Of a DNA stretch of 64,000 nucleotides, positions 10,475 to 21,954 are shown piece after piece. The stretch is from Heliocybe sulcata (lineage: Eukaryota; Basidiomycota; Agaricomycetes; Gloeophyllales; Gloeophyllaceae). The stretch is from contig ML213511.1 of assembly GCA_004369045.1 (NCBI GenBank), forward strand, positions 903,350-967,349, given 5' to 3'. Positions within the stretch are counted from its first letter, which is position 1. Every line of letters starts with the position of its first letter. The notes below the pieces were generated by a model. The model saw only the letters and a program-made list of their open reading frames with translations, made no database searches and was not told the DNA's origin. The translations under genes were made by a program, and so were the position numbers.

Positions 10475-12291
10475 TCAAATCGTCTGTATGCTTCCCAGCT
10501 GCACCCTCAAGGCCTCGCGACCGTTGAGCCTGCAGCGAGATGATATCATCAGACTCACAGATACGGTGGATGGAAAGTCACGTACATTGCAAGCATAGAA
10601 TTTACGTATACTACAAATTATAATCAGTTTAAATTCCTTGGAGTTCAGATGCAGCTTACGCTTTCCCATTATGAAGTATAGACCGACAAATACCATTGTA
10701 CCGGGCAATGCCAGGACCTGCCGAGCATAAGCTATTATAAGTCGAAGGAACAAGGGGTGCAGGCTTACACAACTCAGGAAGATAATCATCACAACCCTGC
10801 CGAGGAGGAGTCAACAAGTCAGAAAACTGTGGTTCAGGCTCGGGAACACATGATCTTCAATCAAACATACGTGATGAGAGAGCCAGTGGCAATAGAATAT
10901 CTTATGATGGTATTTATGAGAGATCTAGAGCCAAGTCAGCAGCCAAAATGAATCTTGATGTGAAGTAAACATGCCTTGATCGACTAAGGGAATGCTTTGA
11001 GGCATCGTGGAGCAGTTTAGACATGCTTATAGCAATGCCCATATCAGTCACAATGGCACAGGTGACAATGGCAATAAGCAGGCCCTGAAGGGGAGTGGAT
11101 CATGCTTTCTATAAGTAGAGTATATGATCTCAGTGACCTACCCTCAACACCTGGTGCTCTTCCGCTGTCTCATCTAGGTCAGTGAAGGATGGATGGGCAT
11201 AGCTTATGTTTGGCAGTCAGTCTCGTAGATCAGGCAAAAATTGTCAAGAACTTACAATTGCCAGGTGTAGACTATACTTGTAAGTGTGATGAGCCTGCTG
11301 GATGTGTGCAGTATGCAGTGTTCATAAATACTTACCAGTAGAGAAGACTAATCAAAATGTCATCAACAGTGCCACACTAGATTATACAGGGTATCCAAAT
11401 ACGTACCTATTTCCATAGTTGCTGGAACAAACTGTGAATAATCTCATTGATCAGAATGCAAGCTGATTCTGGATACCAGTGATACTCACAAGGAGCCAAG
11501 CAATCTTCCGCTTGCTCACTGAACAGATGTGTGAGGAGGATTTTCTGCCATCAGTAGCACCTGGACTTACAAATCCATATCCTTGTGATATAGAAGCTGA
11601 ATATAAATATTGTGAGCACCAAGGCCAGTAACAGCTATTGACTATCAACAATACAATTGGACCATATAGAAGACTACCTCCTATTGAGAGCAGCTGAGGT
11701 CACAGGCACTAATGGATTGTGAGCAAAGCTTACAGATGGGAGTATTTGCCCCTGGTATACAGCTAGTAAGTCAGTAATAGAGATAAGGATTCAGGGTATC
11801 ATACCAAGTAGCTCCTGTAAGAGACATTAGCAGATAGACTATGAGTTGATATTATTATAGTCACCAATTAGCAAACCCAAAGCCTTCCGGATTCCCGTTA
11901 CATCTCGCGACCAAGTAAAACCACATGCTGTGGGTAATTAGACATTGCTGGAATGTGTCGAGCTGATTCGGTAAATTCTATGGATGAGTGCCTTCATGCA
12001 CTTGAATACACATGCTTACCAGAAAGGCACCAATGACCTACGGTAATCAAAGCAACATTGAACATTGAGCTAACATAAATCCAAAAGGAGGAAATGTACT
12101 TGCCATCAGCTTAAGTGCAAGCCGGTCATCCTTGAAGGTCTGAAAATACTTGGTAACTTGACCTAGGGTAATACCGTACAACCTGACAGAGTTAACACCG
12201 ATAATAAGAGAGAGATATCGCTATACACAAACATGGTCGATACAATGGCGCCATCAAGACATGCACCGAACGTTAGATGCAGCGAAGACAT
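10475..12291 (-). CDS. DUF6534-type multi-pass membrane protein (copy A)
   Basis: Member of the basidiomycete multi-TM family known as DUF6534; function unknown. It is cut into more than ten short exons, so no long frame exists. Splicing gives the family's order of motifs. The start is MSSLHLTFGACLDGAIVSTM, then LYGITLGQVTKYFQTFKDDR, LLDTFQQCLITHSMWFYLVA, SFYITRIW joined to ILSKRKIAWLL, and a loop with TDLDETAEEHQVLR. Next come IVTDMGIAISMSKLLHDASK and NTIIRYSIATGSLIT. The end is PGTMVFVGLYFIMGKLYVNS, MLAMLNGREALR and VQLGSIQTI-stop. One intron, after RLALKLM, starts GCAAGT (GC-AG). The body between about 10750 and 11885 is strikingly poor in CpG while both ends are normal. The middle exons are less certain than the ends. 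Confidence 0.75.
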
Positions 12292-13201
12292 TGTAGTCGG
12301 TTGAGTGCGCCGAAGGTGCACCGCTAGGGCATGATAAGGACGCACTTACATATCTCCGTCCCCGGGTTACCCGTGGAGGTGTATCAGAGATTGTGTTCGG
12401 CAGATTGATGGACGAGATGAAAGTTATAACTCGCTGTCGCGCGGAGGGCCTGATAGACCCATTGACTGCACAGTGTGTGGATCATAATACACGCCTAGCA
12501 GATTCCACGGTGTTCCTGGTCTCCTCTGGAAGGGGATAGATATCCCCTGCCTGCCGTACTCAACTGGGCGACCAACTGCATGGCTCGAGGAAAGCTCCGA
12601 GCATATTAAACCGGAGATAATGGAAACGGGGACTTTCTGATGCTCGTGAAATCTCCTTCAGAGACAGTTGCTGGGAAGAATCCGGACGATCAGGACTTGC
12701 GGATGTTATTGAGCCTATACTGAGGGCTTGGTCGAACTTCCCCCTCGGGGAGATCCTGGCCGCCTTGGCCGAATGAAGTTCGAACTCCGATTGCTCTGGA
12801 GATCGGCCATTGCCCGAACGGCCTCATTAATCTCATTCACGGCTGGATTTTGAGAGCTGACGAACCTCTGGCAATTCTATGTTCGATTGCTCGGATTTGA
12901 AGCCATGGTATGGAACTGCATAGCTCACGACATATAAGACACCTGGACTCAGTGTGTCGCTGAGCACCGTCGACTTGGACACGGGTCTCGTACAGTCGTC
13001 TTCTGGCGCTGGGATGGTCCCGTCTGAACGACTTCTATCATCTGATGATGATACCAGACGAGGGGACCCTCCTATGCACCCTTCCCATGATCATAATGGC
13101 GTCCAGGACTCCCCATTGAATCCCGATAACTGATATAAGTCCGCAACCTCGACGGACACTGATTACGCTCACCCGGACACTTACGACTCATCTTAACTGC
13201 C
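12292..13201. other. Intergenic with small inverted repeats
   Basis: Divergent promoter region between DUF6534 copy A and the alpha/beta-hydrolase. It holds a perfect inverted repeat with 8-bp arms and a 2-bp gap at 12531-12548, and a looser hairpin with arms at 13016-13026 and 13055-13068. No gene is recognised. Confidence 0.5.
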
Positions 13202-14564
13202 ATGACAGGATCATCAGACGTTATAAAGCCACTCGCATGCTCGACTTTCTCACTACCTCCACAGTCGTCTGCCTCGCCGCTGCATATCGTCGCCAAACAC
13301 TACGTGAATCCTAACAACTCTGTATCGCCTACGGATCCCTCGGCAGTCACTCTACTGTTTGCACATGGTATCGGCCTATGTGAGCAGTTGCTGTATACTG
13401 CTTGAAATAACTGATTGATCGCAATCCAAGCAACTGAGCTCTGGCTCCCGATAATCAAGAAACTGTACAGCATTAGTGCAGACACCTCCGAGTCCGTCAA
13501 AATAAGATCTGTATGGGCAGTCGACTCCCCGAACCACGGAGATGCAGGCTTGATCAATGAAACAGTTCTCAAAGAACAGTACCCGACTGAATGTTTGACT
13601 TCCCTGCACTTACTGCCTCGCGATACTGATTGTCTGTAGTCTCGCTGAAGGAATACGGGGTTGCGATACACTCTTTCCTTTCCTCTGGACTCCTGTCTCC
13701 GGTCGAGGCGTCGACTCTGGTGGGTGTCGGCCATAGCGGCGGCGGTGGCGCACTGTAATGCTCCCTTTCGTTGGCGAACTCGCAGGATAACGGCTGACGT
13801 CCGCGATTAGTGCTGTATGCGCGGCGATTGCATCGGCTACCGGAGAAAACCCGCCGTTTACATCGCTGATATTCGTCGACTCGCCGTGGATGGAAGACCG
13901 ATCGGTGAAGCCTGTGTTCGAACAACTTATCAAGGCGCTCGTTTCGATCGAAATGTCGAAGCCTACATACTGGCCCTCCACGAAGGAAGCGATTCAATAC
14001 CTATCAGAGCGTCCGCCGTACAATAGGTTTCATCCAGACGTCATGCATGTGCTAGAGGCAAGGCATCGTATTATTCCATGTGCTATATTTCGTCTACTCA
14101 CTCTCAACTTGGCAGGAGACGCACTTCAAGCCTGCAGTTTCAGCAAAGGGAGAGGCGGGCGTAGCATTCAAAACATCCAACGAACAAGAGTGCGCAACGT
14201 GGAATGCAACCGACGATGCATTCGCCGCCGCGGAGCTCCTCGATTCCATGCTCAAAGCGATTCCTTCGCATTTCATAGTCGCGACCCGAGGGGAGATATG
14301 GTGAGTCCGTCTGCGTATTTAGAGCTTGTCATGCCAAGATTGCGATTATATAGGCCTCCGCCTGTGCTGGACGTTCTCGAGCGTACTATCGAGTCCCACC
14401 GCTCGGAACTGGCGTCCGTGGCGTACATCGATGCCACTCACTATGTAAGTCATTGTATATCGGCTAGTCCTCTGGGCTGATGGATAGCGGCATAGATTCC
14501 ACAGGAGAAACCGTACGAGCTAACGAACGCCATTGTCGCAGCCTTACGCGTATCAGACTTGTAG
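13202..14564 (+). CDS. Alpha/beta-hydrolase fold protein
   Basis: Hydrolase of about 345 aa from seven exons: 13202-13379, 13431-13592, 13640-13754, 13811-14057, 14116-14300, 14354-14444, 14505-14564. All junctions keep frame. Motifs: the oxyanion region TLLFAHGIGL, the turn WAVDSPNHGDAGLINE, and the nucleophile elbow VGVGHSGGGGAL (Ser in G-x-S-x-G). A late Asp/His pair, IDATHY, is followed by EKPYELTNAIVAAL, which resembles the end of fungal AB-hydrolase-1 proteins of the toxin-biosynthesis (Akt2/ToxG-like) type. The fourth intron (14058-14115) has a GC donor, GAG|GCAAGG. Using it gives VMHVLEETHFKPAVSAKG, the family's usual continuity. The substrate cannot be told. It is divergent from DUF6534 copy A. 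Confidence 0.82.
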
Positions 14565-14820
14565 CCATGCTTGGAAACTGGTCTTCCTGTACAACAAGCC
14601 TTCGATATAGGCTCAAGTCCGATATAGGAGTACATCGGGGTATGCTGCTAATTGTACAAAGTTACAACAGTTCATGAAATCTTGACTGGCTGCAGAAATT
14701 CGGCTCCGGGAACACGCCAAAGTGGATGGTGAGTGGGTAACCATCCCGGAGCCCTCTATCAAGCCCTTCTAAGGGAGAAGTCAGGCCAAATCCCCTCCTC
14801 CTAGTTTCATGACGTTAGAC

Positions 14821-15157
14821 TCACCCGCAGCATAGGACAGCAGTTATGCAATCGGCGATGCCGACGAAGCAGCCCGTGATGGCTGCGCGACAAACTCATG
14901 TTAGGACAAGTTTCCAGCATCCAGTCGCTGAAAGCACTCACCGCTGACGATAAATTCAAGGCAGCTTGCGATGATATCTACGACTGCCATGATGGCGTCG
15001 CCTATGCAAGCAAATATTCCTGAAGGGATTGATGAGCATTGATTCGACGTCTGGGGTAGTGGGAGCTAACCTGCTATGCATGAAAATATAATCCTGTCGA
15101 CATCATTATTAGGCTGTGAACTAGCTCGTACCCAGAGTCTCGGGCCACTCACCCCAT
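14821..15157 (-). CDS. Tiny multi-exon hydrophobic protein (about 56 aa)
   Basis: A small gene assembled from four exons: 15157-15153 (only ATGGG), 15093-15071, 15019-14942 and 14882-14821. Introns have GTGAGT, GTTAGC and GTGAGT donors and AG acceptors. The product starts MGGIIFSCIAGIFACIGDAI, continues MAVVDIIASCLEFIVS and AITGCFVGIADCI, and ends TAVLCCG. It is made of repeated amphipathic Ile/Ala/Val/Cys blocks. From memory, similar uncharacterised small proteins occur in Agaricomycetes, but I cannot name a domain family. The stop is the TGA inside GGGTGAGT, which also looks like a splice donor, so a further C-terminal exon is possible. Confidence 0.55.
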
Positions 15158-15499
15158 GGCGTGCGCTGGTGTTGACCGGAAGGTAGTGGCTTAACGCACG
15201 TTATATAGTCCAGTCTAGGGTGACGTCATGATCTAACTGCAGCACTGAAGGCGCCCGGTTGCCCCACAACTCCCGCTTATATTGAGATTAGCAGAAATAG
15301 TGCCTGATGTCATCGTGAAATTATAGATGAATATTATCTTCGGCCATTCCTGCTCATGGACCAGCTATACGCGGGTCCCGCACTCAGGTAGAGGAAAAGA
15401 AACACTTCAACCGTGTCCGGCAGATTGCTTCAGGATACGCCATCGTCGTTGAACGTTCAGATCAGCGTGGAGCTCAGTCGAGTATAATGATGAGCCACG
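15158..15499. other. Intergenic, nothing recognised
   Basis: About 340 bp between two minus-strand genes: 3' flank of the TFIIIC subunit gene and likely promoter of the small hydrophobic protein. Confidence 0.4.
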
Positions 15500-16224
15500 T
15501 CAGTTCACATCCACGTCCATAGCAACATCAGTGGTAGCAGGTCCTGGCTGACCGTCATCTGCAGACTGCACTGTAGGGTTCGCCTCGCCCTGCCGAGCAG
15601 TTCCTTCCGGTGTATCTTCATTGTTGGCTTTCGGTCTACGACCAGGCCTACCCTTTGGTTTCGCCACAACCGACTCGACAGTGCGTTTCGCGCGTGCCGT
15701 TGATGTCCCTTGCTTCTGGTCCGTGGATTGATCAGTCTGACGCGATCGCAGCTGGACTTCCTTGAAGCAGATACGCCGTTCTGAGCTGCCGACGTATTTT
15801 ACACCACGTTGACTGGGGTCGTCTGTTCCAGTCTGAGCGCAATCATCCCACAAGCGAAGCGAGAACTGACCGTCATCTGTAAAGAACAGCTCTGTACCTA
15901 GGAGATCGTGATGGCGTCCTCTGAATGTGCTGCCACCGAGCTGTACAAAGGGTGTTGGCGTGTCCAAACCCTAAACCAAGCGGCGAGTAAGTAAAAGGGC
16001 CGTTCAGTTCCCTTCAGCCAGCAGGAGTAGAGGTGTCCATGAAGACTGACAATAAGACGATATGCAGAGATGCTGGGCAAGAGAGTGGGATCGATCGACC
16101 CCATATCTAGAGCTACGTAGGAAACCTCCTCTTCGTCCTCGTACTCTTCGTCAGGTCCGAACGCTTGGACTTCGCGGAAACCAGGGAAGAGGCTGGTATT
16201 GCCACTGTCAGACATAGAGGACAT
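15500..16224 (-). CDS. TFIIIC subunit 6 family protein
   Basis: Likely small subunit of the RNA polymerase III factor TFIIIC (GTF3C6/Sfc7-like), needed at tRNA and 5S promoters. Two exons (16224-16051 and 15970-15500) join SAYRLI to GLDTPTPFVQLGGSTFRG. The TFIIIC_sub6 domain runs from about residue 30: EEVSYVALDMGSIDPTLLPS, GLDTPTPF and LLGTELFF. A highly charged C-terminal third contains the AT-hook-like block KPKGRPGRRPK and ends DVAMDVDVN. An in-frame ATG at 16260 would add 12 residues; I prefer 16224 (MSSMSDSGNTS) because the longer start has no family support. It is divergent from the FtsJ gene with a shared promoter of under 200 bp. Confidence 0.85.
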
Positions 16225-16417
16225 GCTTGTTGTAGTGTCTCTCCAGATGCGCAGATTCAATCAACAAGTCATCAGAGGATATGTAGCAAAGTATACAACT
16301 TGGTAACTTAAATCGGAAGCGTGAAGGAGCATTCGCGGAAGATGCCGACTCTGAATCTCATCCAGATTCCACTTGCCAGATTCCACTTGCAGTCGGTCGA
16401 AGCTGCTTCCTCTCTGA

Positions 16418-17257
16418 ATGCCATTCAGACCGACCTTACCTCTTCTGAAACCAAAGTCTGCGTCTTCCAAGAACTGGATATCCCGTCAAGCGCGAGATCC
16501 TTATGTCAAACAACGCGCGACTGATCCCGCACTCTACCGTTCTCGCTCCGCGTTCAAACTCATCGAGCTGGACCAAAAATACGGCGGATTCTTGAGTAAA
16601 TCAGACGTCAGTGCCATCGTAGACCTGGGTGCTGCGCCAGGAGGCTGGAGCCAAGTCGCTGCCAGGAAGCTGGGCTTCAACGCGCTCGAGGAGGACGCCC
16701 AAGACGGATTCAGCACACTTCGTCGCGCGAATGACAAGATTATCATTGCCGTCGACCTTCTTAGGATGGACCCCATACCAGGGGTAGAAATTATACAGGC
16801 GAACATGTTATCCCTTCGCACGGCCGGAGTAATCAAGAGTCTGCTCACTGGGCCGGGAAATCCTGAAGGCAAGGCGGACATCATCCTCTCTGACATGGCT
16901 GCCAACATGACTGGAAACAAGATTGCGGACTCAGAGTCCAGTCTTGATATCTGTAATGCTGTTTTTACCTTTGCAAAGGGCCATCTAAGGACCGCGGAGA
17001 GTGTTGGGAGACGAAGAGCGGGCGTGCTTGTGTGAGTAGGCGGTTCGTTTCAGTGACATTCGCACTCCATTGACGCTTTGCTTCGCAGACTGAAACACTT
17101 CGCTCACCCGCTGATGAATGAGTTCCGCAAAGAGCACCTCGATTCTACATTTACGGATGTCATGTATGTCAAGCCAGATTCCAGCCGTGCTTCTTCCAGC
17201 GAAGGTTACTGGGTCTGCATGGGGTGGAAAGGCTTACAGGGAGCTGAAGGTGCATAG
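16418..17257 (+). CDS. MRM2: Mitochondrial FtsJ/RrmJ-type rRNA 2'-O-methyltransferase
   Basis: SAM-dependent ribose methyltransferase, 260 aa, probably acting on mitochondrial large-subunit rRNA. Two exons (16418-17031, 17089-17257) join GVLV to LKHFAHPLMNEFRKEH. The N-terminus (MPFRPTLPLLKPKSASSKNW) is basic and Ser-rich, like a mitochondrial presequence. The family start ARDPYVKQRATDPALYRSRS follows. The SAM-binding motif is VDLGAAPGGWSQVA. The catalytic Asp lies in IILSDMAANMTGN, the catalytic Lys in VLKHF, and the late Glu in SSEGYWVCMGW. The codon before the ATG is a stop, which fixes this as the earliest start in frame. Confidence 0.92.
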
Positions 17258-18312
17258 GTCTCGGTTCAATTGCTATCCCGATGTCACCAGCCGCAACTCG
17301 GTCCCTTGTAAGATGGAGAGCCCGACCATTGCGTCCCCGCAGGGCATTGCTTTCGCCGCCGAAGAGGTCGCTCCGAGTCGGGGCTTGCAACCCGACATCG
17401 TTTGGGCGCGGCTCTTGCGTTGGCTGAGGTTCCCGGGGATTCTTATTCCGCCTCTACCGGACCCTGGTCGAGTTCGTGTTGACCACCATCGAATATGCGT
17501 ATCATACGTTCTGTGCCCTGCGATGCTCCACCAGTCCAGATTTCGTAGCACATTACGCTGGTGGATTGTGTAGTTCGCGTACCGAAGATATACACATCCC
17601 ACCTCCTACAGCTGCACTCAGTCAAGAACGACCTCATCCGCCCGAAGGCTATCTCGATATCCCATGCAGTGCCTTGGTGACGCGTATACACGACCGCACT
17701 TGCCTGGACAGCGTGCTAACGTTAGCGCGCTCTATCGTAAGCAAGAGTACTCCAACGCTCTACTGGCAGACAAGAGATAGTAGCTGTCCGTCCTGCAGAA
17801 GTCTCAAGCCCATCCAACGTCTCAGCTCAAGTGTCAGCGGCATAACGAGAAGGAGAACCCTGCAGGTGTAGGCTATGCCTACGGTTATGGGACTCAACTC
17901 ACCTTGTCGCTTATCAATGACGGTGTACCTGCGTCAGAACCGCAGGTTCGACATACCTCTGAGAGGACCTACGGCAACAGCAGTTCGCACCACTAAACCT
18001 GTTGTGGCATCGGTATAACATAACAAATAACGTCCATAGCGTTACGAACGGTCAGCAGAACCTTTTCATCCAAGCATCAAGCATAGTGGTCACATCATCA
18101 TTGTCGAGTATCTACGACTAGCGCGTAAGGTAAGGTACGTGTGAATGCAGTCTCGCGAGACCCTATCAGAAAATCGTCGTGCTTAGGGAACTCGGGATTT
18201 ATCGCACGCGGCTGTTGTTGTCGTTGAACGGCCTGCACGACTGGACTCAATCCATTGGCCGCGGAGCTTTAATGCCGCGCTTCGAAGCTTTAACGCGGTC
18301 CTTGCTGCAGTC
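17258..18312. other. About 1 kb without a recognised gene
   Basis: Frames such as plus 17476-17871 (131 codons) and minus 17273-17602 lack motifs and overlap each other. Composition stays coding-like just after the FtsJ stop, so an unannotated gene cannot be ruled out. Confidence 0.4.
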
Positions 18313-18933
18313 ATGGGCAAGCGAGGCACGTCTCAGCCTGCAGTCTCGCTTGTGGTTCCCTCTATATACCTCGGTCCATGCTCTGCGGCCTCGTCCAAGC
18401 CGTTTCTCACATCGCACTCTATAACCCACGTCCTGAGCGTAGGGTCAAGCCCCGCAGACATAGTCGATTGCGTCACCTACCACCGCATCTCTCTCAGCGA
18501 CTCTCCCTCCTCGTCCATCACCAAAGTCTGCGACGCAGCCTGCACAATCATTGACGAAGCCCTTCAGTCCAAGAACTGTACAGGAAGCATATTGGTTCAT
18601 TGCTCGGCGGGCATCTCGCGCTCGCCCATGGTCGTCGCTGCGTATCTCATGAAACGGCGGAACATGTCGCTCAAGGCCGCGCTGAAGCAAATTCTGCAGG
18701 TTCGCCCGCAGGTGTCACCCAATCCTGGATTTCTGGAGCAACTCAAGGAGCTTGAGAAGGAGTCATTCGGGGCCGTGTCTCTGGACGTGGACGCACTTCC
18801 AAAGCGGGAAAAGGTAGACTTGCTGGCGGACGTCTCCTCAGTGACTCCGAGTAGGCGGGCAACGGGAGTTCACAGGGAGGAAAAGGACCGTCTTGCGTTG
18901 TTTGCCGAGGATACCGCTGCCGCTGGAGGGTGA
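18313..18933 (+). CDS. Dual-specificity protein phosphatase
   Basis: Intronless protein of 206 aa with a single DSP catalytic domain. The P-loop is ILVHCSAGISRSPMVVAAYL, with nucleophile Cys and Arg in HC-x5-R. The start of the fold is VPSIYLGPCSAASS and ITHVLSVGSS, and the general-acid loop is RISLSDSPSSSI. The helix after the P-loop, NMSLKAALKQILQVRPQVSP, ends with the NPGFLEQLKELE element usual for the family. The C-terminal 50 residues are charged and unlike known domains. The substrate, MAP kinase or other, cannot be told. Confidence 0.93.
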   Translation: MGKRGTSQPAVSLVVPSIYLGPCSAASSKPFLTSHSITHVLSVGSSPADIVDCVTYHRISLSDSPSSSITKVCDAACTIIDEALQSKNCTGSILVHCSAGISRSPMVVAAYLMKRRNMSLKAALKQILQVRPQVSPNPGFLEQLKELEKESFGAVSLDVDALPKREKVDLLADVSSVTPSRRATGVHREEKDRLALFAEDTAAAGG

Positions 18934-19480
18934 TATTATCGGAATCTCCTTGCTACCGTATGTGTTGCTCATGGTTTTCCGCGGCTGGTCCGGGATCGTC
19001 AACTGGTATGTCATCTGAGATTTAACTTCAGCACGTCACGTAGTGTCTACCTGTAATCCGTCTTCAGGTGCATGTCTTGTTTGCTGGGTCGTCGGCCCCC
19101 TCCTGTCCCCTCTAACGTCTCCGATATCCCCTTCATCTGCCTAATGAGACCCTACGACACGTGATTTGAGAGCATACCACAATAGGGAAGACAGTGGACG
19201 GACGAAGGGACATTTGTGGCAGCATACATAGATTTCAGGGGCCGGTAGCAGGGTGCATAGATGCCTCCAGTGGGTCACTACCTGACGCAACACTGTCTTA
19301 GGCCTCAGGCCTCAGGAGCTCCGAGCTAGAGGAATGTTGACTACACACGAGCAGACCTCTGGTGGCATGGATATATCATAGCATATGATGTACATAGGTT
19401 CACAGGCCGCTCAATAGAGCGACTTCATCGAGTTACGGAGCATAGTAATGGCATGATCGCCGTGCTCGACTAGGAACAGC
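18934..19480. other. Intergenic between convergent genes
   Basis: 3' flanks of the phosphatase and histone H4 genes. Nothing recognisable apart from low-complexity GCCTCAGGCCTCAGG near 19300. Confidence 0.5.
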
Positions 19481-20043
<563 letters not shown>

Positions 20044-20254
20044 GTCTTGAGGTAGTAGTCTTGAAGAGCCTTGAGGAAATTCGAGGAGGTGCGCCTGGTA
20101 GACTTTGGCGCGGTGGTGGTGGCACGGATGAAGGAGTGTGACAGGGGTCACTAATTACGTAACTTCTATCACATCAATAACTCAGATTGACTCGATCGCA
20201 CTTGTCTACTGTCCGAATACTTCTACTACTCTAGATCTGCCTTCATCCTCATCC

Positions 20255-21883
20255 ATGGCAGAGATTATCTCGCCGGCGGAAAGGTTTGACCTCATAACGC
20301 GAAGATTACAGGAAGTGCTCGGAGGGGAGTCTATCAAAGCAATCCTCGAGCAAGGGAAGAATCCAAAATGCTACTGGGGTGTGTGAATTGGTACCGGTTG
20401 ACTGCAGTCTGCTTAAGCTTCACAGGTTCCGCTCCTACTGGCAGGCGTATGTTGCGATCCAGCATTGTTAATCGAGTTGCAAGCTGAGCAGGGGTATAGC
20501 TCACATTGGATACTTCGTGCCTTTAACGAAGATCGCCGATTTCCTACGGGCGGGAGTTGAGGTCCGTGTATTGCTCTCGTATGCCCACGAATACCACTGA
20601 TAGCATGCTTTCTTCTCCATTGCTTGTCTGACCTCACATAGGTCACCGTCCTTTTTGCAGGTGAACAATCATCTTCTCGATGGAAAGACTCACAACCAAC
20701 AATTCCGAAGACATCCATGCCTTTCTAGATAACCTAAAGGCACCACTGGAACTCGTGGAACACCGCACAAAATACTACGAGTACATTCTCATCACAGTTT
20801 TCAAGTCGCTAGGAATCCCGACGAACAAACTACGATTGATCAGGGGGTCGTCTTACCAGTTGACGAAGGAGTACAACCTAGATAACTACAAACTATGCGC
20901 CATTGTGACCGAGCATGACGCAAAGAAAGCCGGCGCAGAGGTCGTGAAGCAAGTTGACAACGCTCTTCTCAGTGGACTGTTGTACCCCGGACTACAGGCT
21001 CTAGACGAGCAGTACCTCGGCTGTGACTTCCAATTCGGCGGTGTCGACCAGGTGATGCACGCTTCCCAGAATATCTGTCTATGCATGTGACTCACACCTT
21101 ATGCAGCGCAAAATCTTTGTCTTCGCCGAAGAATATCTCCCCAAGCTCGGGTACGCCAAACGCGCGCACCTGATGAACCCCATGGTGCCCGGCCTAGCGG
21201 GCGGAAAAATGTCCTCCTCAGACCCCAACTCCAAGATCGACTTCCTAGACCCGCCCGAGGTCGTCAAAAACAAGATCAAGAAGGCTTTCTGCGAGGAAGG
21301 CAACATCACCGAGAACGGCCTGCTCGCCTTCGCCAAGGCCGTGCTCATCCCCATCAGCGAGCTCCGCATCGAGCGCGCGAAGGGGAACACCGTCGCGGAC
21401 GAGCAGGAGGGCGCAGTGGCCCTGGGCGAGCAGAAGCCCTTCATTGGCGAAGATGCGCCAGAGGGCACGGTCTTCACAATTCACCGGGATCCCAAGTTCG
21501 GCGGCCCGTCGCATTACAGATCCTACGACGAGATGGAGAAGGACTTTGCCGAGAAGAAGCTGCACCCCGGTGACCTCAAGGTCGCGGTGCGAGATGCGAT
21601 CAACAGCCTCCTCGACCCTATCCGCACGGCGTTCGAGGGGAACGAGGAGTGGCAGAAGATTGAGAAGCTGGCTTACCCAGATCCAAATGCGAAGTCAGAC
21701 AAGAAAAAGAAGGTGCGGACTCTTAGTTCTTGCGATGGTAGGATGTGTTATCGACAGTTGAGGCAGGTTAAAGTCTACCATCCTCCACCACCGGGTAAGG
21801 GGAAGAACGTGAAGCCAGCAGACCCTGCAGCTGCGGACGCTGGAGAGCCGGAAGGAGCACCTGCAGAACCTTCTGCTTCATGA
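20255..21883 (+). CDS. TYS1: Cytosolic tyrosyl-tRNA synthetase
   Basis: Class I synthetase charging tRNA-Tyr in the cytosol. About seven exons are needed. The ATG exon ends GKNPKCYWG. The HIGH-like motif is rebuilt as APTGRPHIGYF. VTVLFAD is joined to [20 protein letters not shown]. The Tyr-binding core is [19 protein letters not shown], followed by [16 protein letters not shown]. The KMSKS loop reads [14 protein letters not shown]. The tail has a KSDKKKK stretch, then after a probable intron [14 protein letters not shown], and ends in an Ala/Glu/Pro-rich segment. The archaeal/eukaryotic KMSSS loop fits this family. Its stop is only about 70 bp from the convergent J-protein stop. Confidence 0.95.
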
Positions 21884-21954
21884 TAAGTACTATGCTACAC
21901 CGAGATCCTACTCCGCCACCAACATCAACCACAGAGAATCCTGTTCTCGAGCTG

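Noticed and set aside
13569-13997. Minus-strand frames over the alpha/beta-hydrolase
   Set aside because: Shadows of the plus-strand exons, which carry the nucleophile motif and keep frame across junctions.
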